In this document: positions 1 to 12,866 of the stretch, piece after piece | Layout: each line of letters begins with the position of its first letter | How positions within the stretch are numbered: the stretch's first letter is position 1 | NCBI GenBank assembly: GCA_028023455.1 | Contig: JAQFVV010000551.1 | Span: 186,001 to 250,000, forward strand | DNA length: 64,000 bases | Source of the DNA: Epiperipatus broadwayi | Taxonomy: Eukaryota > Onychophora > Udeonychophora > Euonychophora > Peripatidae | Reading direction: 5' to 3' | Made by a program: the position numbers and the translations under genes | Notes under the pieces: generated by a model | What the model was told of the DNA's origin: nothing | The model's database searches: none | What the model saw: the letters and a program-made list of their open reading frames with translations, nothing else

Positions 1-1425
1 CTTATTCATCTACCAACATATTACCTATTTTTCCTAATTCTCTATCTACTCTTTCTTCATTTCTAATTATTAATATCAGAATTGACTTAATCAATGCTTA
101 ATTGTTATCTATGAGTAAATAAAAAGGTTGACCCTATCGAGAAAAAAATATGAAAGAAGAATACTTGGTGCTTAGTTTGATAAATAAACATTGCAGATTG
201 TATGAAATATATTACTTATTTATATATTAAGCTTTGAAACATTCTCTGGACCAATCACACTGTAGAAAATACTCAAAATAAATAACAAATGGCCACTGAA
301 TGGGTAGAAAGCAAAAACAATGTTTCATCTGAAAAGTAAACTAGAAACTGTTTAAGTTATGTTGAACACTCATCTAGTGTTTGCTGATTAAAACTGTTAT
401 ATTGTGATCACAAAAAAATCGTTGCTATTGAATGCAGATTAAATGTAAGCTAGAGAGGAGTTATGTGGTTGTTTTAATACAATCTATTTAGAATTAAAAT
501 ATGTAAATTAATTATAGTATATGTCATATACCTGGAAGAGGGATACAGTATATATAAAAATAAATACAATTATCTCATTCAAGATATGGTTAATGATGAT
601 AAATGAAGATCCTTTTATTCTTTGTTCATTCATCGTTCTTTCTCAATAGTTTCCATTCAAACTTAGATAAATATTACGGTTTACCGTTCTGAAATGAAAT
701 TTAAAGAAGAGATTAATACGAATTTAATATTATGATGAAGATACTTATTTATATACTGAATATAACATTTAATTATATAAAAAGGTATAAATACCAAATG
801 AATAATATAGTTAATCAATCCATTTACTCATCAGTTTAATATTAATCATACTATTGTACGCATTTCAATGTTCACTGATCAACAAGTCGATATGTTTTTT
901 TTCTATTTCTTTCAGAATGAGAACCATCATTAAGTAGCAAATGTTTCTGTCCAAAAATAAAATACTTATCAGTGTTTTCTGATGCATAAATTTATATGAT
1001 TTAAATTTTATTAATAGTTGGTTTTTTATTTTTCATACATTTAATACTTACACATTTATTTGATACTTGTATTTACGAGTGGTTAAATATTCTACAAATT
1101 AATAGTTTAAAATTTATAAGATTTTCTAAATAGCCTAACTCTCTTTAGCTTACTATTTAAAATATATATAATGCATTTTAATATGTGTGATTACATAATG
1201 TTTTCACTTTTGTTTAAAATTATGCATTGTTAATTTGCATAATTTATCTACATATTCATTAAGTTATTGCTATTTGGCTATTGAAAACTGATTCTCAGTG
1301 AAATTTGGATTGTTGGTCAGTTAACTGATTACATTAAGTTAAAAATTAAATTAATTTTACAAACACTTTTTGACTTGATTAATGCTTAAATATGAATATA
1401 TATATAATTTTATTTTATTTTGTAG
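1..1425. other. Upstream intron sequence, nothing recognised
   Basis: A+T-rich sequence without long open frames or recognisable protein motifs. I searched by eye for the preceding HGSNAT exon (the GVLQRLG-type helix) and did not find it, so this is presumably part of the intron before exon a. Confidence 0.6.
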
Positions 1426-1550
1426 AATCTGCAAATGGTGAAAATTTTTGCTGATATTGTTCATTTTTGGATTTCGTGGTTTTTTATAACAATAATAATT
1501 TGTATTTATTTGCTTATATCATTTATGTTAAATGTCCCTGGATGCCCAAG
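1426..1550 (+). CDS. HGSNAT: HGSNAT-like exon a (transmembrane helix and VPGCP motif)
   Basis: Acceptor TTTTGTAG precedes 1426 and donor AAG|GTAAAC follows 1550. The 125 bases read as 41 codons plus two bases: a start NLQMVKIFADIVHFW, then a strongly hydrophobic run (ISWFFITIIICIYLLISFML) that is a convincing membrane span, then NVPGCP. The VPGCP motif directly before GYLGPGG is characteristic of HGSNAT homologues. The reading frame enters at phase 0 and leaves with two bases of a codon (AG), completed by the first base of the next exon to give Arg. Polypyrimidine-rich T/A sequence lies upstream. The exon before it was looked for in 1-1425 and not seen. Confidence 0.88.
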
Positions 1551-1821
1551 GTAAACAATAAGTGTGTTGAGCATACATAAGTAAAAAAATTATTACTCAG
1601 AAATTATATAATTACTGTATCATTATATTTGATTTACAAGTGTCAAATTTTCTGCAGTCACAACATTAACACTAAACACTTTAGATAAATATGCTAATTA
1701 TTATTACTAAACATTTATTAAATCAGAGATTATTTCTGACCTAGATATAACTTTAATCCTCAGTTAAAGATTAACATATATGACTTAATGTAAACTCTAT
1801 TATTGCACTGAAGATTTGTGA

Positions 1822-2186
1822 TGATGGTATTTTAATTGTATTTATATATTGGACTATTTCCACATCTCATATAAGTATTGAATGTCTTAAGAAAAATTTA
1901 ACTTTATTTAAATATTCCAAATACATTTAACTGTTAGTAATAGTACACAGGTTAGTATAAACACCTTTCGAGAGATCACCGGTCAGACCAGCAACACCCG
2001 AAGAAGAGGAGAGAATAATACTGTCGAAACATTGTGCATATACTAACTGGTGAGCTATTACTAACAGTTGAATGTATTTGGAATATTTAATAAAGTTAAA
2101 ATTTTTCCAAAGATACTAAATACTTATATTAGATGATGGAAATAGTCCAATATATTAATACATCTATTACTGTACTGTAATACCAT
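1822..2186. repeat. Fold-back element, family D (copy 1)
   Basis: The segment starting ATATTGGACTATTTCCA near 1853 reappears reversed as TGGAAATAGTCCAATAT near 2138, and the arms continue inward through the AAATATTCCAAATACATTTAACTG region (inverse at 2064-2095). The centre holds CGGTCAGACCAGCAACACC, also present at 12489-12510 where the right half of this family recurs next to a tRNA-like head. The outer ends show GATGGTATTTT and AATACCATTTT. Structure is that of a non-autonomous fold-back/MITE element; no coding capacity. Confidence 0.75.
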
Positions 2187-2624
2187 TTTTTCCCTGATTA
2201 AGTATTTAAAGTTTATGATATAACTCTAAATATAGATTTTAAATGACATTAGCAAGCAATGACTAAGTACCAGTGATGATACCCATATGGTTATATTATC
2301 TTATTGTCCATCTCTCAGTAAAGTGCCTAACTAGTATACATATAAGATATATTTTGAAGGAAATGAATTATCTGGAATGTTGGTTTTCTTCTGCAAATCA
2401 CTAGTTTTTTTATTTATTATTTTTTATAATTAGGAACAAAATAAATTTGATGGATTTATGTATTTCTTTAAAAATTGCATTGCTTTTAAAGCTAATATAT
2501 TACTACCATAATTTTAAATTTCTTCAGAATCATGTTCCTCAACCTTTTTATTTTTGAAATTGCAAGAATTAAAATATAATTAAATTAATTAAATAATTAA
2601 TTGTTTTCAAAATAATCACAACTT

Positions 2625-2920
2625 GAACAGACAAAACTCTCCATACAGTAGTGCCACTCTGTACCAACCAGAGTAATCAATGGATGCCAGAAGGCTTGTA
2701 CATAAAATCCCCATCTATTGCCTACTTATCCAATATCCCCAGACTAGTTTCTGGCTTATGGCCTTCATCAGTGAGGATCCTTGGATCTGAGAGCACTGCA
2801 CCTAGATCTTGGGATCTAATGCAACCCTCCAGCAGCCACCTTTTATTTTATGCACAAGCCTTCTGGCATCCATTGATTACTCTGGTTGGCACTACTGTAT
2901 GGAGAGTTTTGCCTTGTTGC
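2625..2920. repeat. Fold-back element, family A (copy 1, complete)
   Basis: The left arm (CAAAACTCTCCATACAGTAG from 2632) and the right arm (inverse, ending near 2918) are complementary over about 80-90 bases, through a shared GGATGCCAGAAGGCTTGT stretch. The centre contains a GGCCTTCATCAGTGAGGATC segment and CACTGCACCTAGATCTTGG. An open frame of 92 codons runs through it by chance of the symmetry and is not a gene. Other copies lie at 5985, 25233, 40700, 47508 and 51018. Confidence 0.88.
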
Positions 2921-4004
2921 ACAAATTAATGGTTGTTATAGAAATTGCATAACAAAATATACATAGCAAAATTACGTGGTAAAATTCTATGGTAAAATTC
3001 CACTCTCATTTTCTAACACTTGGTTGCTTAGATATTGACTTGATCTCAGGTCATCATGTCTACTAAGTCACTGTCTTACACCCTGACATTTATACATTAA
3101 CAAACAAGTCAGCATCGATCTAGATATATATGAAAGCTTTCTCTGTTTAAGCTTTTATTTTCCAATAAAAAATACTATCTGGATTTGATGCATATTGAAG
3201 CAAACTTCAAATGTGGATACCTTTATACATCTGTTTGCATATAAAATAATGATATCACATATCTAAATTATCCTCTCAGTTTAATGTTTTTCATGGGTTT
3301 AGTTTCAGTTTGGATAGTTGTAAACTACCCTTACAATAAAAAGGGAAGCTTTGCTATAATTTTTATAGCAGGATATTCTACAATTTTAAAAATAGAATAA
3401 TCACAATATTAACTTTCTTTGGATCTGATAATTTTACCTTAATAATAATATTAAAAACAACCATAATTTCATTTTTATCTGCATTTGAGACTCTTGTTCT
3501 TGATTTCAATATAATATACATATTTCTTACCTGAAATTTTCTATTACACTAAGTATTTTAATAATTATTTTAAATTAGAAAATTATTCAATTATGATAAT
3601 GTGATAAAACCTGAACTAAAATCCAAACAAAAACCCATTCTTTATTACTTGTTATTAATAATAAATTATTTGTCCTTTCAACTCTATCAAACATTTCATA
3701 TATATGAATTATGGATCACTCCTTGACATTTCATTACTATTTCAAATTACCACAGCAACTTGGATTCATTACATTGTGTAGTGTTATTATCAAGTACAAT
3801 ATAAATAGAGCTAAAAAATAAGTAATTTTTTAACTAATATATTTAGTATATATCATTTTATAAATAAATAATTTATGCATATAATTATTTTATACATAAT
3901 TTAAGATAGGAAACACACAATTTTATAATGTTATCTTTATTACATTTATGATATATGTTATAACTTAGTAAAAATATTTTTAAGTATCTATAACTTATGT
4001 TGTT

Positions 4005-4090
4005 AAAAAGAGGTTGCCTTGACAACAATTTGAAATTGTTGATTGTTATTGATATTGGGATTGTCAAAGTGTTGACTGGCTTTTAATGAT
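4005..4090. repeat. Partial fold-back, family K
   Basis: The run ATTGTTGATTGTTATTGATATTGG followed by AAGTGTTGACTGGCTTTTAATGAT (described here only in parts) is the reverse complement of the arm at 33322-33400. It also has weak internal symmetry (TTGACAACAATTTGAAATTGTT). Confidence 0.5.
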
Positions 4091-4231
4091 ATATATGTTT
4101 ATTATTTCATTTTTCTGAAGACATGTAATAAAATATATTAATTTGCACACACATACTAGTAAATTACTAAAGTTAATATATATTTGTGTGTGAGCATTAA
4201 TTCTATATTAAAATTAAATATAGAAAAATAT

Positions 4232-4375
4232 GAATTCATCTAACATTAAAATTTGTGTCTGTGACACAAAACTCAAATTAAATAGTCAGAAAAAATAAAA
4301 ATATTTTTCTAGCTGTTTAATTTAAGCTTTGTGGTACAGATAATGCTATTGGAAGTTTTAATGTTAGATGAATTC
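4232..4375. repeat. Short fold-back with perfect 20-base arms
   Basis: GAATTCATCTAACATTAAAA at 4232-4251 is matched exactly in reverse at 4356-4375. The spacer is about 104 bases and shows more partial pairing (AATTTAA/TTAAATT). Probably a small MITE. Confidence 0.75.
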
Positions 4376-4735
4376 CTATTTGTGCGTGTATGTATGAATG
4401 TATATATAAACAAATTATAAAGATGAAAAACAACTTTTTATTGTCCAAATCATAAAAGATAGATATAAAATAAATGGTTTAAAACTAAAATACATCCGTT
4501 TTTCTGAATATATATAATAGAAAATTTGTAGAAAAAATAAACTTTTTTTAACAAAAAAAAATCATTTAGATATTGTTGAAATAATAAACACAAATAGGTG
4601 GTTTAACTACCAAATTTGTTTTAACTTATGGATATTTTTCATCAAATCTAAATGTAGAATGAATATATAATTAGTTATAGTAATCTGAAATGTATTATTA
4701 TTTAACAAATCATTAAAATATTTTATATATCAAAA

Positions 4736-4926
4736 TAATAATAACTGAAATACAGGCTTATTATATACCTGTATCAATATATGTAATATATAGGGTATAT
4801 AAGCACATATTTTCACATTACCCACCGCTCTCCAATCTATCTCATAAAACTGTGTCAGTGTTATGAGATAGAGTGGAGAGTGATGGTAGTGTGAAAGTCT
4901 GTGCTCATATGCCCTATGTATTACCA
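4736..4926. repeat. Hairpin element, family E (copy 1)
   Basis: Arms around CTCTCCAATCTATCTCATAA and its inverse TTATGAGATAGAGTGGAGAG are separated by about ten bases; outer arms pair GGGTATATAAGCAC with GTGCTCATATGCCC. An (AAT)n array is directly attached on the right. Relatives occur at 26931, 36885 and 39226. Confidence 0.82.
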
Positions 4927-5009
<83 letters not shown>

Positions 5010-5031
5010 CAATAATAATAATAATAATAAA
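4927..5031. repeat. (AAT)n microsatellite
   Basis: About 34 AAT units with a single ACC interruption near 5008. It starts exactly at the end of the family E hairpin. Confidence 0.97.
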
Positions 5032-5970
5032 GTAATTACTACAAATAAATGATTGCATCTCTTTCGAATTTTTAATCCACCAATCATTTTTATATCTTCC
5101 TATCGGTTGTTAAATTTCTAGCTTTAAATCTCTATATAATTTATCAAGCTGCATGTTTATTTTATTATTCTCTCAAGAAAAGGATGGCACATTTTAAACT
5201 AATATATTGGAAGATCGTGTGATTTTTGAGTACCTTAGCGACTACAGATTAAATATTTAGCAGTTCTATTTAGTTAATCTAAAATGAGTTTATTTATATT
5301 ACTTTGCCAAAAATTGATCTTGAAATTTATATTTCTGACATCCATTCTGTCACTGTTCTAAATGGTTTAATGTAGAGCTGAGAACAAATTTATTTGTAGC
5401 CACAATAAACTATTTAAAAGAACTCCATGCTCCATTAATGTAAACAGTTTGAAAATTCAAATCGGCAATTGTGATGTTTAATAGTTTTCAAAAATTTAAC
5501 ACAAGTATCTTTTAAAAAAAAGCAAATTTTCTATTAATTTGTTTAAAATAAATCCTATTTTTGGATGCAGATTGGAGAGTATAATCATAATGGTTTTTAC
5601 ATTTAATTCCTAAAACAATACGATTCATTAGATGCATTGTTTTAAGCATAAATTCATCAAAGTTTTTTTATAGGGATTTTTTGTCTAAACAAAGTGTTAG
5701 TAATAATCAATGTGCTGTAGAAAAATTTAATAATGGCAAATTTTAATAAAATATATTCAGGTACTATTATCCAAATGATTTTTATTATTATTATTATCTT
5801 TTAAATGTTACAACTATGAATATAAATATATAACCACTAAAACCAAAGACACCAAAATGTATAGATTCTGAACTAGTTTCAGATCTATATGACTATACAA
5901 TTATTCATATGAGCTTAGATTTAAAACATTATTGTGATTTCATCTTGGGTTCATAACTTTATAGTTAATT
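5032..5970. other. Intron sequence, nothing recognised
   Basis: A+T-rich, no protein motif, no convincing inverted or tandem structure apart from short A and T runs and a small TTATTA run near 5783. Confidence 0.55.
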
Positions 5971-5984
5971 AAATAGGTAAAAGG

Positions 5985-6165
5985 TGGCTATTGAAGGATT
6001 GTATTGGATCTTAAATCTAGATTTTACTCAGATTCAAAGCTTCTCACTGATGAAAACCACAAGATAGAAACTAGTCTGGGAATATTGGATGAGTAGGCAC
6101 TGTAGGGATTTTGTGGACAGACCTTCTTGCATTCATTGATTACTAAGACCTGCACTTGGTGGCAT
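5985..6165. repeat. Fold-back family A, degraded right half
   Basis: CACTGATGAAAACCACAAGA, AACTAGTCTGGGAATATTGG and GCATTCATTGATTACT follow the right half of the family A element in order. The left arm is absent, and divergence is higher than at 2625 or 47508. Confidence 0.7.
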
Positions 6166-6879
6166 CCATATTTGTAAAAATGTCAAGTTAAATCTCATGG
6201 TAAATCTAATATTACAGCCATGTCTGTTCTCTCAATAAACTTTAAAAATTAAACTTTCTCTGCCTGAATAGTAACAGGAGCTTCAGTAAAACATTGTAAT
6301 AACTTCTTAATTATCCACATCATACAAAGTTTGCACATTCCATGTACTTAAATTTAGATATACTTTTATTTGGGTAACTTTACTAATATTACAAGCATTT
6401 TCGTGATTTAGTCACATATTTCAAAATATATCATTTTTAGACCATACTGTCTTCCTCAACATATAATCATTTATCAAATAAAATTTATTGAACTGTGCTT
6501 TCATATTTCCTCATGCAAAATTTCAATTGTTAGTTTTTTAAATGTCACATGCAATGTTTTCTCAATGGTGAGATCTTTTACACTTCGTATACTGCTTATA
6601 ATCTATATAGAAATATAGTAACATAAGCACACTATTTATTATTACAATTATATTGAAAAAAGACATGAGATTGTGATGATCAAGTCTTATTTCGATTTAA
6701 ATGACTAAAGGCAGTAAAGTAGTTTGTTTTGTTTTTAAAAAAGGAGGATGGGAGATATAAAGAGAAAGTGGAACAGAAAGAAAACCCAAAATATTCTAGC
6801 AGTATTGGAAAAATTACATAGTTATTGATGAGTTGATATATTTTATGCAGCAGTAGGAGTACTATTAAGTATAGTTTAT

Positions 6880-7215
6880 TGTATATGTAAATAAACTGAA
6901 TAAATCATTCTCCATCAGGCTGTGATGTTGAGCAAAGGATCAAGAATATAATGCATCTACCTGTTCATGGAGCTCTGATGTTTATAAGCATAGCTTTGTC
7001 ATCTCCAGCCTTGTAAATTGATTATTAGTTTAATAACTATTAAGTGCCATATTCCATCTGGTTCATATATTAATGTCATTCTGAATTACCAACAGTGTTA
7101 ACAAAGGCATGCATATAAACATTAGAGCTCCAAGAACATGTGGATTCATTCTATTCTTGATTCTTTGTTCAACATTTAGGATAATTTTAATTCATAGCCT
7201 GAGATAGGATGAGTT
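6880..7215. repeat. Fold-back element, family F (copy 1)
   Basis: Left side TGTATATGTAAATAAACTGA ... GGAGCTCTGATGTTTATAAG, right side inverse CATATAAACATTAGAGCTCC ... TTCATTCTATTCTTGATTCT. The arms cover over 100 bases each. The same unit is arrayed at 13.9-14.9 kb. Confidence 0.8.
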
Positions 7216-7433
7216 ACTCTCTTTATTAATACACACATACACCAAATCAATTAAAATATAGCAAATTGGAAAAAAATAAAACAGTATTGAAGAAAATTTT
7301 TCTATCATTTTTGATTCACAAAAAAACAGAGAAAATAAAGTTTATTTTTTCATTTATAATACACTGTATTTGCAATGATATATAGGGATATATATATAAA
7401 TCCAGTTTTCAGTTTGTTCTGTGTATTTGTTTG

Positions 7434-7448
7434 ATGATGATGATGATG

Positions 7449-7504
<56 letters not shown>
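7434..7504. repeat. (GAT)n/(ATT)n microsatellite, 3' tail of an antisense LINE
   Basis: Four to five GAT units run into about 21 ATT units. On the minus strand this is (AAT)n immediately after ...CAATAAAGTTTTGCTTTGAAACAT, the 3' end of the LINE fragment at 7505-8242, so it reads as the LINE's repetitive tail. Confidence 0.85.
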
Positions 7505-8242
7505 GTTTCAAAGCAAAACTTTATTGAGTCTAAAAAGTTACAGAGTCATATATTGATTTTTTACAAATGAAAAACAAATTACAACTTTCAGTATATAAGT
7601 CTTTATCTTTTCTGCATCCTTTTTTTTTCTTCTTGTTTTTAAATTTGGTCTTCTATCTAGTTCAGTTTATGCTTGCATTTTTTTTTTTTAAAGTTGGAAA
7701 AAATGCTGATGTTGAAAATGTCATCATCTATCTTATTGGTCTTTATATTTCATAGACTGGATCTCTGTTTCAAGTGTGACCATGTGGCTGCAAATATATT
7801 TGGTTGAGCTAGGATGCTGTCTCTTTTTCTTAACAGTTCTAGTTTTATTGAATATGTTGCTGGGTGGCGTCGAGGGTTATTGGCAAGTGCAAAAGTGCAT
7901 CTGGTGCACCAGTAGGCATAAAGGCTGTATGTTGCTGCACGAATAGCAGGGTTATTGCCTTTTAAATGTATTTATTATTTCATCTATTGAAATGATAGCC
8001 TTTCTGTATGTGGTAAACATTGTGCGACGTATTGTTTCTAGGGCACTGCAGGAATGAAGAAAATGATCTTGTGTCTCTTCTTCTCTATGACATAGTCCGA
8101 CATGGGGTCTATATTGGTATAGAATCTATGAAATCTAAGGAAATGGGTTGTGGGTAGAGCATTGAGATTAAGCTTAAGTAGAAAATCGAATAATTTTAGT
8201 TCTAATGACCATTTTCTGAATTAGTTGCAGTAGCTGCCTGTT
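7505..8242 (-). mobile_element. LINE 3' fragment with zinc-knuckle-like C-terminus
   Basis: On the minus strand the right end translates as INRQLLQLIQKM..RTKIIRFS, then LNLNALPTTHFLRFHRFYTN and IDPM; in the next frame Cys and H/C spacing resembling C-x2-C ... ETQxHF..C follows. This arrangement is typical of the RNA-binding C-terminus after the reverse transcriptase domain in several non-LTR retrotransposons. Frame is lost at about 8095 and stops follow. Further left is a non-coding stretch ending in AATAAAG and the (AAT)n tail. The element is 5'-truncated at about 8242, where it abuts the large ATT array. Clade not assigned. Confidence 0.65.
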
Positions 8243-8244
8243 GA

Positions 8245-9090
<846 letters not shown>

Positions 9091-9590
9091 NNNNNNNNNN
9101 NNNNNNNNNNNNNNNNNNNNNNNNNNNNNNNNNNNNNNNNNNNNNNNNNNNNNNNNNNNNNNNNNNNNNNNNNNNNNNNNNNNNNNNNNNNNNNNNNNNN
9201 NNNNNNNNNNNNNNNNNNNNNNNNNNNNNNNNNNNNNNNNNNNNNNNNNNNNNNNNNNNNNNNNNNNNNNNNNNNNNNNNNNNNNNNNNNNNNNNNNNNN
9301 NNNNNNNNNNNNNNNNNNNNNNNNNNNNNNNNNNNNNNNNNNNNNNNNNNNNNNNNNNNNNNNNNNNNNNNNNNNNNNNNNNNNNNNNNNNNNNNNNNNN
9401 NNNNNNNNNNNNNNNNNNNNNNNNNNNNNNNNNNNNNNNNNNNNNNNNNNNNNNNNNNNNNNNNNNNNNNNNNNNNNNNNNNNNNNNNNNNNNNNNNNNN
9501 NNNNNNNNNNNNNNNNNNNNNNNNNNNNNNNNNNNNNNNNNNNNNNNNNNNNNNNNNNNNNNNNNNNNNNNNNNNNNNNNNNNNNNNNNN
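9091..9590. other. Assembly gap, exactly 500 N
   Basis: A run of 500 unknown bases, a round number that usually marks a placeholder gap of unknown true size. It follows the long ATT array and the LINE end, a plausible cause of the break. Confidence 0.99.
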
Positions 9591-9817
9591 GACGCCATGT
9601 TTGTTTATGACGCTAGAATTATTTTTTGTTATGAACGACCGTGTACTTACTTTTTGCTAGAAAAACAACTGTTCAGTAATCAGCCATCGCTGTCTTTATC
9701 TATCACAGATATATATCACAGTTTTTAAGTGTGAAAACGATTAGAGTATGGGAAAAAAAAGATTATTAATAAGACCTTCGTTCTTGATGACTTAGGCATA
9801 CACGCGCATGCGCATTC

Positions 9818-9890
<73 letters not shown>
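9818..9890. repeat. (TTA)n microsatellite
   Basis: About 24 TTA units, preceded by the less A+T-rich ACACGCGCATGCGCATTC. The 9591-9817 stretch before it is not recognised but differs in composition from the surroundings. Confidence 0.95.
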
Positions 9891-9891
<1 letters not shown>

Positions 9892-10103
9892 ACATTGTCA
9901 TTTTGGTCAGATCACTGAGTCATAGGCAGAATTTTAAGAATGGCTCACTAGTTATTGGAGTTGTAAGATACTATTACAATACTATTCAATCTGTCAAACA
10001 ATTGAGATGACTAAAATGTTGCTATAATAATAAAAATCCATATACTTTAAATAATATAAAAAGTATAGTAATCATGAAAACTGTATTTATATTTTTATAA
10101 TAT

Positions 10104-10497
10104 AGTATCATCGTCAACTATTATCACTCCACTGTAGGAAGAAGGTCTCTCCAAGTTTAATTCATCATCTCTTATCTCTATCCTCTCTTCTACACTTGCA
10201 CCCTGCATACTTCCTTATTTAATCCATCCATTTCACATGTGGTCTCATTCTGAATCTTTTACAATCTCTTGGAATCCAATTTAAAATTTCAACTGTCCAT
10301 TTATTATTATCTCTTCTAGCAATATGGCCAATCCAATTCCACTTCAGTTTCTTAATTTTTTCAACAATGTCAGCAAAACCTGTTTGTTCTCTTATCCGTG
10401 TATTGCATTTTCAATCTCTTCTTGTTATTCCTAGCATGCATCTCTCCATACTTTTTGAGTGGTCTGAAGTCTCCATATTGCTCTTCTGTTAAGGGTA
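10104..10497 (-). mobile_element. RTE-type LINE, antisense 3' fragment
   Basis: Minus-strand translation includes KLKWNWIGHIARRDNNKWT, VEILNWIPRDCKRF and RPHVKWMD, collinear with the C-terminal part of the RTE copy at 33.8-36.3 kb (LKWSWAGHIVRRDDNRW, EILNWIPRDCKRP). The left edge, ATCATCGTCAACTATTATCA, is the reverse of that copy's 3' end. It is 5'-truncated near base 10497, as expected for incomplete target-primed insertion. Confidence 0.88.
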
Positions 10498-10534
10498 TAG
10501 CTTCATATATATATATATATGTAATTAATGGAAG

Positions 10535-10800
10535 TGAACCATTTTCTCACAAAAGCAATCAATAACTAACACTATGTATGATAGCAATTTTAATAAAGTC
10601 AAGTTTATTAAAAGTAAGACTCTGTCTCTATCTTTGTATAATTAATTATCAGTTTAAAAATTATAAATTGTGTATTTCTTCTGGCTAACATATTAAAATT
10701 ACTCTGAATTTTTAACTGTGTTGGCAAACAAAATCTTGAAAGTAAATAGTTTCATTCTATTCTTTGCCATTTACTTGAAGGAGAGTGATTTATTTTTTAT
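10535..10800. repeat. Degraded fold-back of the family F type
   Basis: GGAAGTGAACCATTTTCTCA and the inverse-like CATTTACTTGAAGGAGAGTG sit about 240 bases apart, with TTCATTCTATTCTTTG as in family F. Divergent; assignment tentative. Confidence 0.4.
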
Positions 10801-11174
10801 TAATTTTATATATATATATCAAAAATCAAATAAAATAATTATAATAAATAAAAAACTCTAGAATAAACACTACAATATTAAAAATATCAATATATAATAA
10901 TAAATCATTGTTCTAGCCAGCTTATGGCAAGTTTGCCATCCTTATTAGCATTTTACAGTTAAATTTAAAAACTATATTAAAAAATCTAATTAAAGTCACA
11001 TAGCATTAACATTCACATGTAAATGACCAACCTTCCATAATTTATATATATTAACATTTAATAAATTGACTTATATTTATAAAATATGACTCTTTGATTT
11101 CTATTTTCTTTAAATTGGGTATACAAAATAAAAACACTGTCAAAATAAAAATTTACAAATTTAATTGAATGTTT

Positions 11175-11950
11175 TTCAATACAGATTTAAATTTATCCAC
11201 AGAGTATCCAGTTTATCATAGAAAAGTTTTCTTTTTCAACACACATTTTAATTCACCAATGTAACCGAACACCCAATGGATATTACTTTATTATAATATA
11301 CATTTGTTGATTTTATCAATAGTATTCTTTTCATTAATGATTAATATACCAGTATTTGGTTCAACATTAAATGCTACATTAAAATGAAAAAAAAAAAGAC
11401 ATAATCATACTACACATTATTATTAAATATGGTAACAAAATCCATGTTTTCTCCTTAATGTTTTTCATCCTCTATCTATGTGTAAATTTATATAATATAT
11501 ATATACAATATCTTTTCTATTGTATTTTTTATTCAACAATTTATTAGCATATATTTCAGTGTTGCATAATTTATTTTTTTGAAAGTTACACACCATATTA
11601 TTTCTAAATAAAAAAGTTCTAAATCTAGCTAATTTACACATTATTAAGAAGTAATATGTTGTGTTAATTTCAAAGTGATTTAAATATCTGCTAATGAATT
11701 ATTGAATGTAGGGTATAATATGAAAGATATTTTATATATATTATATAAATTTACATATAAATGAAGAAAGAAAAATATTGAAGAAAAAAACATGGATTTT
11801 ATTATCATATATAAATAATTGTGTATAATGTGATTACATTATTGCATTGTTTTCTTATTTTAATGTTGAACCAAATATTAATAGATTAATGATTAATGAA
11901 AAGAATGCTATTGATAAAATCAACAAATATAATATTATAATGTCATATGC
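11175..11950. repeat. Long degraded inverted repeat
   Basis: The stretch ATTTGTTGATTTTATCAATAGTATTCTTTTCATTAATGATTAAT near 11303-11345 (given in parts) is matched in reverse at 11880-11930 (ATTAATGATTAATGAAAAGA, ATGCTATTGATAAAATCAAC); AACATTAAATGCTACATTAA and the CCATGTTTTCT region near 11440 pair with AACATGGATTTTATTA near 11790. This is consistent with an old fold-back element of about 700 bases. Confidence 0.6.
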
Positions 11951-12206
11951 CATTGTAGGTCCAGTTACGTGGGTGAATTGAAATGTGCATTCACAAAAAT
12001 ATTGAATAGAGAAGAAAAGATACAAAGAGGAAAATTTAAAGAAGCTGCTCACATGACAATGGCAAACATTCCCATAAGTCAACTTAGGGTGACTATACAT
12101 AATGTATGGAAACCACTAATCAATTTTGCCCTTAAGAAGAAAAAGTGCAGAAATCAGGAGGAACCTCATAGATAAGTATATGAAATTTCTACTCATTGTT
12201 TCCTTT

Positions 12207-12670
12207 GGCAGGATGGCTCAGTTGGTTAGATCATTATCTTAAAAAAAAAAAAAAATAAGGCCACAAACAAAAAACTAGTGAGGATTATGGGGGAGGAGGG
12301 AGTAGGGGAGGTTTTTTATAACAACCTTCCTTCCACCATTAATTTTTTTTTGAGAGGAGGAAGTATGGAGGGGGGGTTTTTCTCTTTTTAAAAAAAAATA
12401 ATGTGGTAGGAAAGGAAATGGGGTCATGGGATTTTAAATTCAAGAATCTAACAGTCTAGATTCAATTCGCATGCTAGTAGTGTGACTGGTCAGGCCAGCA
12501 ACACCTGAAAAAAGGGAAAATAATTCCTCTTGAAACTTAGTGCATATACTTACCTGTATGCTATTACTAACAGTTGAATGTATTTGGAATATTTAAATAA
12601 AGTTAATTTTTTCTAAAGATATTCATTACTTATATTAGATGATGGAAATAGTCCAATATATAAATACAAC
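12207..12670 (+). repeat. tRNA-derived SINE-like head, interrupted, joined to family D right half
   Basis: GGATGGCTCAGTTGGTTAGA (12211-12230) is a good Pol III A box of a tRNA-like head, and GATTCAATTC (about 12460) resembles the B box. Between them lies about 190 bases of poly-A and G-rich, T-rich low-complexity sequence instead of the expected 30-40 bases. After the B box the sequence enters GGTCAGGCCAGCAACACCTG and continues as the right half of family D up to about 12665. Confidence 0.6.
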
Positions 12671-12793
12671 TGAAACACAAACATCACAAACCTTCAGGAA
12701 AACATTCATAGAGAGTTCATGAACATGAACTTTTATATAATAAATTGTGATATTCTATGGACAACTTTAAATCTGTATTGCTAGAACATTCCT

Positions 12794-12866
12794 GCATGAC
12801 TTGGTACAGTGGTAGATCTTCCCATTTGGGATTGGAAAGTCCAGGATTGGTTCTGGCTTCACAGTT
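12794..12866 (+). repeat. tRNA-like segment, probable SINE head or tRNA pseudogene
   Basis: TTGGTACAGTGGTAGATCTT matches an A box (TGGTxCAGTGGTAGA as in Gly/Pro tRNAs) and GGATTGGTTCTGG is a weakened B box 45 bases on. The anticodon stem does not fold cleanly and the acceptor ends do not pair, so this is not a functional tRNA gene. Confidence 0.5.

Noticed and set aside
2651-2929. 92-codon frame with mixed, protein-like composition
   Set aside because: Lies wholly within the family A fold-back; the same sequence recurs in other copies without the frame.
12794-12866. Functional tRNA gene
   Set aside because: A and B boxes are recognisable but the acceptor stem and anticodon arm do not pair.
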